NCBI RefSeq assembly: GCF_003050705.1
Contig: NZ_QAOG01000003.1
Span: 248,001-312,000, forward strand
Direction: 5' to 3'
Source of the DNA: Sphingomonas aurantiaca
Lineage (GTDB): Bacteria > Pseudomonadota > Alphaproteobacteria > Sphingomonadales > Sphingomonadaceae
DNA: 64,000 nt
Every line of letters starts with the position of its first letter. Within the stretch, counting starts at the first letter, position 1. A model generated the notes under the pieces. It did not search any database and had not been told where the DNA came from. It saw nothing but the letters and a program-made list of their open reading frames with translations. The translations under genes and the position numbers were made by a program. Below, one piece after another: positions 1 to 8,635 of the stretch.

Positions 1-18
1 GGCGACGTTAGCCGCGAA

Positions 19-393
19 TCACCCTTCGAGAGGGTAGAGCGCCGCCACGATCCAGCGACCCTCGCCGCGCAACACCGCCCACGCGCGGGCGGCGGCGCGG
101 CTGTCCATCGCCTCGATCCCGAACCCGCGAGCCTCGACCGCGCGCTTGAACACAAGCGGCGGCTGGCGCAGCGCCGAACCGGTCCCCAGCAACAGGAACT
201 CCGGCGGCGGATCGAGCGCGAGCAATGCCGCCACATCCGCCTCGCCCAGCGTCTCGAACGCAGGCGGCGTCCAGCCATCCGCGCGCTCGGGGCTGATCGA
301 CAGAGCGGTATAATAGCCGTCGTCGACCTTGAACCCAGCCCGACCGATCGCCGAGATCATCGGCCCATCGGTCTTCTCGCGGTCCATCCTCAT
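19..393 (-). CDS. Mth938-like domain protein (DUF498 family)
   Basis: A 124-residue soluble protein of the Mth938/NDUFAF3-like family. The family fold is known, but its bacterial role is poorly defined. Visible family traits are the central FLLLGTG strand-turn and the closing segment ending in AALYPLEG. The ATG directly follows the secF stop codon (TAA/ATG abut), so it is very probably the last gene of the yajC-secD-secF operon. There is no signal peptide or membrane segment. Function inside the Sec operon is unknown; the pairing with secF is inferred from position only. Confidence 0.85.
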   Translation of the reverse strand: MRMDREKTDGPMISAIGRAGFKVDDGYYTALSISPERADGWTPPAFETLGEADVAALLALDPPPEFLLLGTGSALRQPPLVFKRAVEARGFGIEAMDSRAAARAWAVLRGEGRWIVAALYPLEG

Positions 394-1362
394 TTAGCGT
401 TCGACCTTCGGGCCCACCCGTTCGGCACCGTCCTGCACGCCGCCCTTGCGCGGGGCCGGATCGGCACGAAGCCCCAGCGTGATCAGCAGCGACGACGACA
501 CGTAGATCGACGAATACGTCCCCACGACGATACCCAGGATCATCGCCGCGGTGAACCCGCGCAGCACATGGCCGCCGAGCACCAGCATCGCGACCAGCGC
601 GAGCAGGATCGTCACCGACGTCATCACCGTGCGCGGCAGCGTCTCGTTCACCGACAGGTCGATGATCTCGCGCATGTCCATCTTGCGATAGCGGCGCATA
701 TTCTCGCGGATACGGTCGTCGATCACGATCTTGTCGTTGATCGAGTAGGAGATGATCGTCAGCACCGCCGCGACGATGTTCAGGTCGAACTCGAACTGCG
801 TCAGCGCGAAGAAGCCGAGCGTCATCAACAGATCGTGGACGATCGCGACGACGGTCGACACGCCGAACTGCCATTCGAACCGCACCACCGCGAACAGCGC
901 GATGCCGAGGATGGCGAGGCCGACCGCGAGCAGACCCTTGCTGATCAGCTCCTCGGATACCTTGCCCGAGATCGTGTCGTACTTCGAGAAGGTCGCGCCG
1001 GGGAACTTGACCGCGAGGTCGTCCGACACCTTCTTGACGAGGCGGTTGGTCGCCCCCTCGTCGTTGCTCTGCGGGATCGGCAGGCGGATCGACAGCGTCT
1101 TGGGGTCGCTGAACGACTGGATCGAGGCCTCGCCGACGCCGAGACGGTCGACTTCGGTCCGGACCGCGTCGATCGACGGCGGGGTCGCGAACTTCTCTTC
1201 GATCAGGACGCCGCCGACAAAGTCGACGCCCATGTTCAAGCCCTTGGTGACGACGAGTCCGATCGCCAGCAACGACAGCAGCAGGGTCAGCCCGAACGCC
1301 CATTTGCGGAGCGACACGAACTTCAGGTTGGTGTTGTCGGGAACGAGTTTCAGCAGGCGCAT
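394..1362 (-). CDS. secF: Protein translocase subunit SecF
   Basis: Inner-membrane partner of SecD that uses the proton gradient to aid late steps of Sec export. 322 residues, normal for SecF. There is a first membrane helix near residues 20-39, then the GVDFVGG motif (45-51), a periplasmic P4-type domain, and five C-terminal helices. The frame is open 18 codons upstream, but the ATG at 1362 is preferred because it has a GGGAG ribosome site and begins MRLLKLVPDN as in homologues. It lies just downstream of secD with a short gap, in a yajC-secD-secF operon. Confidence 0.97.
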   Translation of the reverse strand: MRLLKLVPDNTNLKFVSLRKWAFGLTLLLSLLAIGLVVTKGLNMGVDFVGGVLIEEKFATPPSIDAVRTEVDRLGVGEASIQSFSDPKTLSIRLPIPQSNDEGATNRLVKKVSDDLAVKFPGATFSKYDTISGKVSEELISKGLLAVGLAILGIALFAVVRFEWQFGVSTVVAIVHDLLMTLGFFALTQFEFDLNIVAAVLTIISYSINDKIVIDDRIRENMRRYRKMDMREIIDLSVNETLPRTVMTSVTILLALVAMLVLGGHVLRGFTAAMILGIVVGTYSSIYVSSSLLITLGLRADPAPRKGGVQDGAERVGPKVER

Positions 1363-1376
1363 GGTAATCTCCCGCC

Positions 1377-2981
1377 TCAAATATTGATCGTGGTGGGGCG
1401 GTTCTTCCGCAGCCACAGCGCGACCATCATCCGCGTGAACGTGACGGCGGTGAACACCGACGTGCAGATCCCGATCAGCAGAACGACCGCAAAGCCTTTC
1501 ACAGGGCCCGAGCCGAGCAGCAGCATGATCACGCCGGTGATGGCATGCGTCACGTTCGCCTCGAAGATCGTCCGCGACGCTTCCTTGTAGCCGAGCTCGA
1601 CCGACTGGATCACGCTACGCCCGCGTCGCCGCTCTTCGCGGATACGCTCGTTGATCAGCACGTTGGCATCCACCGCGGTACCGATCGTCAGCACGAAGCC
1701 GGCGATACCGGGCAGCGTCAGCGTCGCGTTCAGCATCGCCATGACGGCGACGATGACGAGGATGTTGATGACCACCGCGAGGTTCGCATACAGGCCGAAC
1801 CGGCCATAGGTGACGAACATGAACACGATCACCGCGAGCGCCGCGATGATCGACGCGAGCACGCCGGCACGGATCGAATCCTTGCCGAGATCAGGGCTGA
1901 CGGTGCTCTCCGCGACCACCTTCAATGCAACCGGCAGCTTGCCCGAGCGCAGCGAGATCGCCAGCGCGTTCGCCGATTCGACCGTGAAGTTGCCCGAGAT
2001 CGATGCACGACCACCAAGGATCGGCTCGTTGATGTTCGGCGCCGAAATCACCGTATTGTCGAGGATGATCGCGAACGGCTTGTTGGTGTTCTCGGTCGTC
2101 ACCTTGGCGAAGCGACGGCCACCGACGGCATCGAACGTGATCGCGACCTGCGCCGCGTTGGTCTGCTGCTCGAACTCCTGGCGCGCATCGGCGAGCTGAT
2201 CGCCCGAGATGATCACCGAGCGCTTCACCGCGATGAACGGCACGCCCTGCGGATTGCCGGGATAGGGGAGGACCTGGCTGCCGATCGGCGCGATGCCCTT
2301 GGCAAGGTCCGTCGGGTTCGCGGTCTGGTCGACCAGCTTGAACTCGAGCTTGGCGGTCTTGCCGATCAGCTCCTTGAGCGCCTGCGGGTTCTTCAGCCCC
2401 GGCACCTGCACGACGATCCGAGTCGCGCCCTGGCGGACGATCGTCGGCTCCTTGGTGCCGAGTTCGTCGATGCGACGACGGACGACTTCGGTCGCGTCCT
2501 TCATCGCGGTGTCGACGGCCTGGGTCAGCCCCGCCTCGGTCGGCTTGAGCACGAACCGGCTCGTGTCGACGACAGTGATATCCCACTCGCGTTGGCCGCT
2601 CATCCCGGCGCCACCGCCGGTGATCGCCAGCAGCCGCTCGCGCGCCGCGTCGACCTGGCTCGGATCGCGCAGCAGGAAGGTCAGCTGACCGCCTCGCGTG
2701 GAAATGTCGCCGATCTCGATCCTGGGCGTGCCGTTGCGCATCGTCCCCGCCACACTGTCGCGCATCGCCTCGATCCGAGTCGCGGCGAGGTCGGCGGTAT
2801 CCGCTTCGAGCAGCAGATAGCTGCCGCCCGCGAGATCGAGCCCGAGATTGATGTGCGGATGGGGGATGCTACCCCATTTGCTCGTGGTGCTCTCGGGGAG
2901 GAAACTCGGGATCGCCAGCAGGCAGAGTGCCGCCAGCAACCCGATGATCGACCCGACCTTCCAGCGCGGAAAATCCAGCAT
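1377..2981 (-). CDS. secD: Protein translocase subunit SecD
   Basis: Large SecDF subunit, 534 residues. It has an N-terminal membrane helix (about 8-27), the conserved GLDLAGG motif (47-53), a large periplasmic region that contacts emerging preproteins, and a C-terminal bundle of membrane helices carrying the proton path. The start ATG overlaps the yajC stop codon by one base (ATGA), which indicates translational coupling. SecD and SecF are separate polypeptides here, the usual proteobacterial arrangement. Confidence 0.98.
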   Translation of the reverse strand: MLDFPRWKVGSIIGLLAALCLLAIPSFLPESTTSKWGSIPHPHINLGLDLAGGSYLLLEADTADLAATRIEAMRDSVAGTMRNGTPRIEIGDISTRGGQLTFLLRDPSQVDAARERLLAITGGGAGMSGQREWDITVVDTSRFVLKPTEAGLTQAVDTAMKDATEVVRRRIDELGTKEPTIVRQGATRIVVQVPGLKNPQALKELIGKTAKLEFKLVDQTANPTDLAKGIAPIGSQVLPYPGNPQGVPFIAVKRSVIISGDQLADARQEFEQQTNAAQVAITFDAVGGRRFAKVTTENTNKPFAIILDNTVISAPNINEPILGGRASISGNFTVESANALAISLRSGKLPVALKVVAESTVSPDLGKDSIRAGVLASIIAALAVIVFMFVTYGRFGLYANLAVVINILVIVAVMAMLNATLTLPGIAGFVLTIGTAVDANVLINERIREERRRGRSVIQSVELGYKEASRTIFEANVTHAITGVIMLLLGSGPVKGFAVVLLIGICTSVFTAVTFTRMMVALWLRKNRPTTINI

Positions 2982-3322
2982 CAGTCGTTGGCCGGCTTCG
3001 TGTTCGGGCTCGTGATGTCGGTCAGCGTCGCCTTGACGACGCGAACGCGGACGTTCGGCGCGATCTCGACCTCGACGACATTATCCTCGACCTTGGTCAC
3101 CTTGCCGAGGATTCCGCCCGACGTGACGACGCTGTCATTCTTCTTCACCGCGGCGACCGACGCCTGCAGCGCCTTCATCCGCTTTTGCTGCGGGCGGATC
3201 ATCAGGAAGTAGAACACGACGAACACGAGGAAGAGCGGCGCGAGGCTCAGGAACGAGGCGATCCCGCCCCCGGCTGTGGCGGCGCCGTCTGCGGCCTGGG
3301 CATAAGCTGGTGAGATGAACAT
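2981..3322 (-). CDS. yajC: Preprotein translocase subunit YajC
   Basis: Small single-pass inner-membrane protein that joins SecDF. 113 residues from the chosen start. The N-terminus MFISPAYAQA is typical of alphaproteobacterial YajC. It is followed by one hydrophobic helix (about 21-41), then the FLMIRPQQKR motif and a small basic beta domain. An in-frame ATG at 3349 would add nine residues (MAFSQIRNS) but falls inside a 17-bp tandem repeat and has no clear ribosome site. The inner ATG is therefore preferred, though not proven. Confidence 0.95.
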   Translation of the reverse strand: MFISPAYAQAADGAATAGGGIASFLSLAPLFLVFVVFYFLMIRPQQKRMKALQASVAAVKKNDSVVTSGGILGKVTKVEDNVVEVEIAPNVRVRVVKATLTDITSPNTKPAND

Positions 3323-3624
3323 GGAGTTCCGTATCTGGCTAAAGGCCATGTCTGGCTGGAGGCCATATCTGGCTGAAGGAGAGTTTCAGGCCGCACGCCG
3401 CGCGGCCGGTCGCATTGGTCCGCCCGCTATCATCGCTTGGGGTCCCGCGCAACAGATGGCCGGAGGATGAGACGGGGCGCCCGCGCGACCACCCGCATGC
3501 CAGACCCGCTCCGCAACGCCGCTCTAGGCGAGGAGTCCACAAACCGGCGGTGTTCGCACTTGCATCCCGCCGCGACCCCGCGTAGTGCGCGCCCCTCGGG
3601 TGGTCTTGCGACTGCCCGATCGGT
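3323..3624. other. Intergenic leader of the yajC operon and upstream region of tRNA-Pro
   Basis: No convincing gene. The yajC-proximal part carries three 17-bp direct repeats (core TCTGGCT at 3334, 3351 and 3368). The rest is GC-rich sequence that should contain the promoters of the yajC operon (leftward) and of the tRNA (rightward). I could not assign -35/-10 boxes with confidence. Confidence 0.5.
3332..3381. repeat. Three 17-bp direct repeats before yajC
   Basis: The core TCTGGCT followed by (A/G)(A/G)AGG occurs at 3334, 3351 and 3368, exactly 17 bp apart. The repeats lie in the presumed 5' leader of yajC on the minus strand, where each reads as CC(T)TNAGCCAGA. The period is not a multiple of three, and the outermost in-frame yajC ATG lies within the array. 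Confidence 0.7.
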
Positions 3625-3701
3625 CGGGGCGTAGCGCAGCCTGGTAGCGCATCACACTGGGGGTGTGGGGGTCGCAGGTTCGAATCCTGTCGCCCCGACC
3701 A
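3625..3701 (+). tRNA. tRNA-Pro (anticodon GGG)
   Basis: A 77-nt cloverleaf. Acceptor arms CGGGGCG/CGCCCCG pair perfectly. The D arm is GCGC/GCGC, the anticodon arm TCACA/TGTGG encloses the loop CTGGGGG giving anticodon GGG, and the T arm GCAGG/CCTGT has loop TTCGAAT. The CCA end is encoded. It reads proline codons CCC and CCU. It stands alone between the Sec operon and the EPS locus. Confidence 0.97.
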
Positions 3702-3740
3702 TTTTATTTCATCACATCGGGACTCGATCCCAGGCGGGGC

Positions 3741-4757
3741 TTACGCAGTCGCGCGCGCCTCTAGGGCGACCGCGGCCAAGCGCTTGCGGCGATGGAAATA
3801 CCGCATCACCGGCTTTTCGAGCCCGGCATAGCCGATCAGCCCGATGCCGATCCCGGCGACCATGTGCAGCGGGATCGCCACCGCGCCGGCGATGTGCAGC
3901 GCCATCGCGATCTTCGCCGTCACTGCCAGCGCCAGCGTGTGCCACAGATAGATCGAGTAGCTCGCATCACCGAGCAACCGCAGCGCGGGCAGCTCGGCGA
4001 TTCCGCCCGGCCGGCGCTCATAGGCGAGGATCGTCGCGACCGCCGACAGCGCAGGCAATCCGTAGCGCAGCGCCTTGGGCCATTCCGCCGGCAAGGCGAG
4101 CGCAAGCCCGCACAGCGCCACCGTCGTCGCGATCAGCACGCCGCGAGTCGCCGCGTGGCCGAACGCCGGGCTCCGCCACAGCTGCGCCAGCCACAGCCCG
4201 CCGAGAAACTCGAGGATGTGCGGGTCGGAATAGAAGTACAGCGCCGCCTGGTCGCGCCCGACAAGCGGGTGGATCGCAGCGAGCGCGATCAGCACCGCGG
4301 TGAGCATGCCGAGCTGCACCGCGCGCGGCAGGCACAGCGCCGCGCCGAACAGCAGGTAGAACCCCACTTCGTAATTCAGCGTCCAGCCGGGCACGAGCAA
4401 CGGCCATATCTGCCCGTTGCTCGGCGACACCGAGGGGAGGAAAGCATAGGAGGTGACGACATGCGCGACGCTCAGCCGAACCGCCGGGAACAGCCCGGCA
4501 AGCGCGCCGGCGAGCATCACCGACGTCACGATCCAGTAGATCGGCACGATCCGCTTGGCGCGATCGGCCAGGAACCGGCCCGGCCGGCTGTCGGCATCGG
4601 TGATCGCCCACATCAGGAACCCGCTGAGCACGAAGAACAGGTCGACGCCCGCTTCCCCGACGGTGAAGGGCCGCTGCGCGCGGTCCGCTGCATGATAGGC
4701 GACGACCGCGCACGCAGCGAGACCGCGCAGATACTGAAGACCATAAAGACGCGTCAT
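3741..4757 (-). CDS. Acyltransferase 3 family membrane protein (ExoZ/OafA-like)
   Basis: 338-residue polytopic membrane acyltransferase that would add acetyl or similar groups to a polysaccharide. The N-terminus MTRLYGLQYLRGLAA with conserved Arg-Gly and His22 (YH), then GVDLFFVLSGFLM, are hallmark AT3 motifs. About ten hydrophobic helices follow, and there is no C-terminal SGNH domain, so it resembles ExoZ (about 317 aa) rather than long OafA forms. Its position at the edge of the EPS locus suggests it decorates that polymer. The acyl group and acceptor cannot be read from sequence. Confidence 0.88.
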   Translation of the reverse strand: MTRLYGLQYLRGLAACAVVAYHAADRAQRPFTVGEAGVDLFFVLSGFLMWAITDADSRPGRFLADRAKRIVPIYWIVTSVMLAGALAGLFPAVRLSVAHVVTSYAFLPSVSPSNGQIWPLLVPGWTLNYEVGFYLLFGAALCLPRAVQLGMLTAVLIALAAIHPLVGRDQAALYFYSDPHILEFLGGLWLAQLWRSPAFGHAATRGVLIATTVALCGLALALPAEWPKALRYGLPALSAVATILAYERRPGGIAELPALRLLGDASYSIYLWHTLALAVTAKIAMALHIAGAVAIPLHMVAGIGIGLIGYAGLEKPVMRYFHRRKRLAAVALEARATA

Positions 4758-5080
4758 TGCAGCGCAGCATAGCCTCGGGCGGTCGCGTCATGCGTGGCCT
4801 ATGCTTTGGAACGTGGCACCGTTCGGCTCGGGCGATCGAAGAACCGCGGCGATCTGCGATAGACGCGAACGCTGCACGACACGTCCCGATCCGGTCCTGG
4901 GGGGCCTTGCATGTCGGCCAATGTTGCGGTGCAGTAACGAAATGGACGACGTTTTCCGCCCCGCGTGGCTTGCTGCGTCGTCCCCCCGCCGCCGCCCCGC
5001 ACCCCTATTGCCGGCAGGCCAGGCGTGCTTGCCCGGTCGGCCGCATCCCGCGATCGCCGACGACTGAGACAGGAACAGCT
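4758..5080. other. Divergent intergenic region, acyltransferase / pyruvyl transferase
   Basis: About 320 bp between divergent starts. No ORF with a credible start or family signature was seen; the long frame through it is only the upstream extension of the pyruvyl-transferase frame. It presumably contains both promoters. No clear palindrome or REP element was found. Confidence 0.45.
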
Positions 5081-6097
5081 ATGCACATCGTCTACTACAA
5101 GGATGCCGTCGGCAATTTCGGCGACGACCTCAACGAGTTGATCTGGCCGCGCGTCTTGCCCGACGACGTCCGCTCGGCGCCCGACACCGTGCTCGTCGGT
5201 ATCGGCAGCCTGCTGGACGAGGCCCGGTTCCGCGGCGTCGAGACCATCGGCAAGCGCGTGTTCGTGATGGGGTCGGGGGCTGCCTATGGCCGCTTGCCCG
5301 ACGACTCTGCGCGCTGGACCTATTGCGCGGTGCGCGGCCCGCTCACCGCCAGCGTGGTCGGACAGCCGTCCGCCGCGGTCACCGACAGCGCGGCGCTGCT
5401 CGCCAATCTGCCCGATCTCGTCCCCCGCTCGGCGCGCGCCGACGAGATCCTGTTCATGCCGCATCACCGGACGCTCGTGAACAGCAACTGGCAGGCCGCC
5501 GCCGAGCGCGCGGGCATGACCTTCGTTGATCCGCAATGGACGCCCGACCGGATCCTCGCCTGCTATGGCCGCGCCAAGCTGGTCGTGACCGAGGCGATGC
5601 ACGGCGCGATCGTTGCGGACACGCTGCGCATCCCGTGGATCCCGGTGATGATCTCGCCCGAGGTCAGCATCTTCAAGTGGCGCGACTGGGCCGGTTCGCT
5701 CGATCTCGCCTACCAGCCCGTCCCGCTGCCGCCGACCACGCGGCTCGAGTCGTTCCGCTACGACCGGATCAGCCGGCTGACCCAGGCGGGCGGGCGCAGC
5801 GTCGCGCGCGTCGACTCGGCGGGCGCAGACGATGCCGCGCTGATCGCGGAGTTCCAGGACCGGTTCCGCGAAGAGCCCGCGGTGATCGACGCGGTCAAGG
5901 CGCCCGGCGCGATCAAGGCGTTGCTCAAGGTCGCGGCAACGCAGTTCGACGGACGCCGGCTGGCGACCGCGAGCCGCGCGCTCAAGGCGGCGGCGGCGGG
6001 CCGAAGCTATCTCAGCGACGACGGCATCTTCGCCGATCGCCTCGGCCGCCTCGACCACGCCGTCGCGGGGCTGATCGCGGACGTCCGCGCGGGCTAG
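5081..6097 (+). CDS. Polysaccharide pyruvyl transferase family protein
   Basis: 338-residue cytoplasmic protein of the pyruvyl-transferase family (ExoV, GumL, CsaB). These enzymes add pyruvate ketals from phosphoenolpyruvate to sugars on lipid-linked repeat units. The N-terminus MHIVYYKDAVGNFGDDLNE gives the family GN-GDD motif, and the central VTEAMHGAIVADTLRIP block is also typical (conserved EAMHG with His). The ATG at 5081 has an AGGA site 8-9 bases upstream, so the frame extension of 108 codons is rejected. Its stop overlaps the stop of the convergent flippase gene. It suggests the EPS is pyruvylated; the exact sugar is unknown. Confidence 0.9.
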   Translation: MHIVYYKDAVGNFGDDLNELIWPRVLPDDVRSAPDTVLVGIGSLLDEARFRGVETIGKRVFVMGSGAAYGRLPDDSARWTYCAVRGPLTASVVGQPSAAVTDSAALLANLPDLVPRSARADEILFMPHHRTLVNSNWQAAAERAGMTFVDPQWTPDRILACYGRAKLVVTEAMHGAIVADTLRIPWIPVMISPEVSIFKWRDWAGSLDLAYQPVPLPPTTRLESFRYDRISRLTQAGGRSVARVDSAGADDAALIAEFQDRFREEPAVIDAVKAPGAIKALLKVAATQFDGRRLATASRALKAAAAGRSYLSDDGIFADRLGRLDHAVAGLIADVRAG

Positions 6098-7611
6098 CGT
6101 TTGGCCAGCCGGCGGACGATCCCCCCCGCCTTGGCCAGTTGGATGCGCCCCTCCGGGAACAGGGCCAGCGCACCGATGAACAGCGCATAGGCCAGCACCC
6201 CGGCCAGCGCGAGCATCGGCAAGCTGGCCCAGACGAACGCATAGGCGGCCAGCGCGAGCAGGCCGCCCGCGATCGCGGCGGCGGCGGCGATCGGGACCAG
6301 CAACCGGATCGCGTCGCTCCGCGTCACCGGGCCGCTGCGCGTCACCGCCCACCACATCATCGGGATCTGCACCGCCGCGCTGGAGATCGCGGCGGACATC
6401 GCGACCCCCTTGGGGCCCCAGAAGATGCCGATGAGATAGCCCGCGATCACCGCGGCGGATCCCAGCCCGCCCCATTTCAGCTGTTCCTGCGCACGCCCCT
6501 GGCTGACGAACAGCCAGGATGCGGCCTGGCGCAGCTGCAGGCTGAGCGCGGCGACGCCGAGCCACGCGAAGGTCGGCGCGGACGCGATCCAGCGTTCGCC
6601 GAGCAGCACCAGGATCACCGGCTTGGCAAAGACGATCGCGCACAGGATGCCCGGCGTGGTCAGCGTCAGCACGCCGCCGAGCATCGCGAGATACGCGCCG
6701 CGATACTCGGCGGGATCGGCCGACAGCCGCGACAGCAACGGCACCGCGACTCGCGCGGCGGGCGCGGTCATCTGCCACAGCGGCTGGAACATCAGCTTGT
6801 ACGCGCGATCATAGATGCCGAGCGGCCCCGCGCCGAACCGCGCGCCGATCAGGATATTGTCGAGATTGGTGATCAGATAGCCGAGCAGATTATACCCGGT
6901 CACGGTGCCGCCGAACCGCAACAGGTGCAGCGCGTCGCGCGAGATGCCCGGCCGCGACGGCCGCCACCGCGAGAAGACGCAGGCGAGGATCAGCGTCGCC
7001 GCGCCGTTGGTCACCTGCATCGCGACGAGCGACCAATAGCCGAGCCCCCACAGCGCACCGCCGACGCCGACGATCACGCCGGCGATCAGCGCGCCGACCT
7101 CGATCATCGCGATCGCGCCGAACCGCATGCGGCGGTTGAGCAGCGCGATATGTTGCGCGGACAGGCTCGACAGCAGCAGCGCGGCGGCCATCGTCATCAT
7201 CACCGGCGTCACCGCGGGCGTCGCGTAGAAGATCGCCGCGAGCGGGGCTGCCGCTATCGCGACGCCGGCAAGGCCGCAGCCGATCAGCACGTTGAGCCAG
7301 AACAGGCTCGACAATTCGACCTGGTTGATCGTCGGGCGCTGCACCGTGGCGGCCGACAGGCCGAGGTCGGTCAGCAGCAACGCGGCCGCCACCAGCGGAC
7401 CGACCATCGCCAGCAGGCCGAAATCGGTCGGCAGCAGCAACCGCGCGAGCACGACCTGGCTGCCGAACTGGAGCACGAACTTGGTGCCCTGGCTGCCCAT
7501 CGTCACCGCCGCGCCGACCGCCGACTGTCGCTTGAGCGCGGTGGCGTTGCCCTGCGGCGAGAAGTCGGGGCTTTCGGGCGAGAGGCCGGGCGGCGTTACG
7601 CTATCGGTCAT
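6094..7611 (-). CDS. Lipopolysaccharide/EPS flippase (Wzx/ExoT-like)
   Basis: 505-residue integral membrane protein of the MOP flippase superfamily, predicted to move undecaprenyl-linked repeat units to the periplasm. A short polar N-terminus precedes many hydrophobic helices. The early segment VVLARLLLPTDFGLLAMV is characteristic of Wzx/ExoT/WzxC proteins. The start ATG overlaps the stop of the upstream glycosyltransferase (ATGA), so the two are translationally coupled. The longer open frame (to 7971) would run through that neighbour and is rejected. Confidence 0.92.
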   Translation of the reverse strand: MTDSVTPPGLSPESPDFSPQGNATALKRQSAVGAAVTMGSQGTKFVLQFGSQVVLARLLLPTDFGLLAMVGPLVAAALLLTDLGLSAATVQRPTINQVELSSLFWLNVLIGCGLAGVAIAAAPLAAIFYATPAVTPVMMTMAAALLLSSLSAQHIALLNRRMRFGAIAMIEVGALIAGVIVGVGGALWGLGYWSLVAMQVTNGAATLILACVFSRWRPSRPGISRDALHLLRFGGTVTGYNLLGYLITNLDNILIGARFGAGPLGIYDRAYKLMFQPLWQMTAPAARVAVPLLSRLSADPAEYRGAYLAMLGGVLTLTTPGILCAIVFAKPVILVLLGERWIASAPTFAWLGVAALSLQLRQAASWLFVSQGRAQEQLKWGGLGSAAVIAGYLIGIFWGPKGVAMSAAISSAAVQIPMMWWAVTRSGPVTRSDAIRLLVPIAAAAAIAGGLLALAAYAFVWASLPMLALAGVLAYALFIGALALFPEGRIQLAKAGGIVRRLAKR

Positions 7612-8585
7612 CAGGTCTTCGTCCCATAGCCGCCGCGCAACGCCTTGCGCACGATCAGCGGCAATTGGCGCGCAGCCTCCTGCGTGACGAGCAGCACGCT
7701 CGCCGGGCTCGCAAACAGATAGCCGAATGCCGCGCGCGGCCGGCGCGCCTTCGCCTCGTCGGTAAAGCCGCGGTAAAAATAGCATCGGTCGATCGTCCGG
7801 AGATGCCGCTGGAGCAGCGCCACCAGCCGAGCGTCGCCGGCGGCGCGCGCCTCGGCCAGCACGCTGCGCTGGCGACGGCGCAGCGCATCGAGATCGCCGG
7901 TCGTCTGGATCTGAGTCAGCGAATCGGGCCGCACGAAATAGCGATAGAGCGGCTCGGGATGCAGCCACCACTGCGCGCCCGCACGCAGGCAGCCGACATA
8001 CAGCGCGAAATCCTCCGCGAACCGCACCGTCTCGTCATAGCGCAGCCCGTGCTCCGCCAGGAACGCGCGGCGCATCACGGGTTTCAGGAACCCGTAATTG
8101 GTGCGCGGCGCGTCGGGCGAGGAGATGTTGCGCGCGATGAACTCGGTCAGGTCGATCCGGCAGGGTTCCGCCAGCGCGCCCGGCGCCAGCATCGGCATCT
8201 GCGACCCGTCGACCGCATCGACCAGCAGCAGATTGTCCGCCACCATGTCGGCCTGCTTCGCCTCGCCCAGCGCGATCAGCGTCGCGAGGCGCGTGGGCGC
8301 GAAACTGTCATCGGCATCGAGCAGCGCGATCCACTCGCCGCGCGCCGCGGCGATGCCGGCGTTGCGCGCGGCCGACGGCCCGCCGTTGCGCGGCAGCGCC
8401 AGCAGCGACACGCGCGGATCGCCGCGCGCGATTTCCGCGACGATCGCGGCCGTGGTATCGGTCGATCGGTCATCGACCACGATGATCTCCAATGTGCAGC
8501 GTTCTTGCTGCATTGCGGAAGCGATTGCCGCTTCGATATACTGCGCCGCATTATAGGCTGGGATAATGACGCTGGCCTGGATCAT
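7611..8585 (-). CDS. Family 2 glycosyltransferase
   Basis: 324-residue GT-A fold glycosyltransferase. It shows VIIPAYNAAQYIE at the start, the nucleotide-binding VVDDRSTD (about 36-43) and the metal-binding DADD (90-93). The C-terminal part carries basic segments that may contact the membrane; there is no transmembrane helix of note. It is coupled to the flippase gene and divergent, with only 50 bp between, from a second GT2 gene. It probably adds one sugar of the EPS repeat unit; donor and linkage cannot be assigned. Confidence 0.92.
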   Translation of the reverse strand: MIQASVIIPAYNAAQYIEAAIASAMQQERCTLEIIVVDDRSTDTTAAIVAEIARGDPRVSLLALPRNGGPSAARNAGIAAARGEWIALLDADDSFAPTRLATLIALGEAKQADMVADNLLLVDAVDGSQMPMLAPGALAEPCRIDLTEFIARNISSPDAPRTNYGFLKPVMRRAFLAEHGLRYDETVRFAEDFALYVGCLRAGAQWWLHPEPLYRYFVRPDSLTQIQTTGDLDALRRRQRSVLAEARAAGDARLVALLQRHLRTIDRCYFYRGFTDEAKARRPRAAFGYLFASPASVLLVTQEAARQLPLIVRKALRGGYGTKT

Positions 8586-8635
8586 ACGAGCTCCCTTGTT
8601 GGGGGTTTCCAGGATCGCTGCTCGAAAGGAGCAAG

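Noticed and set aside
8..1303. 431-codon open frame on the secF strand, and its opposite-strand counterparts (568-1590, 752-1387)
   Set aside because: Arg/Asp/Gly-rich shadow frames of secF and secD typical of high-GC DNA; no family motifs and no ribosome sites.
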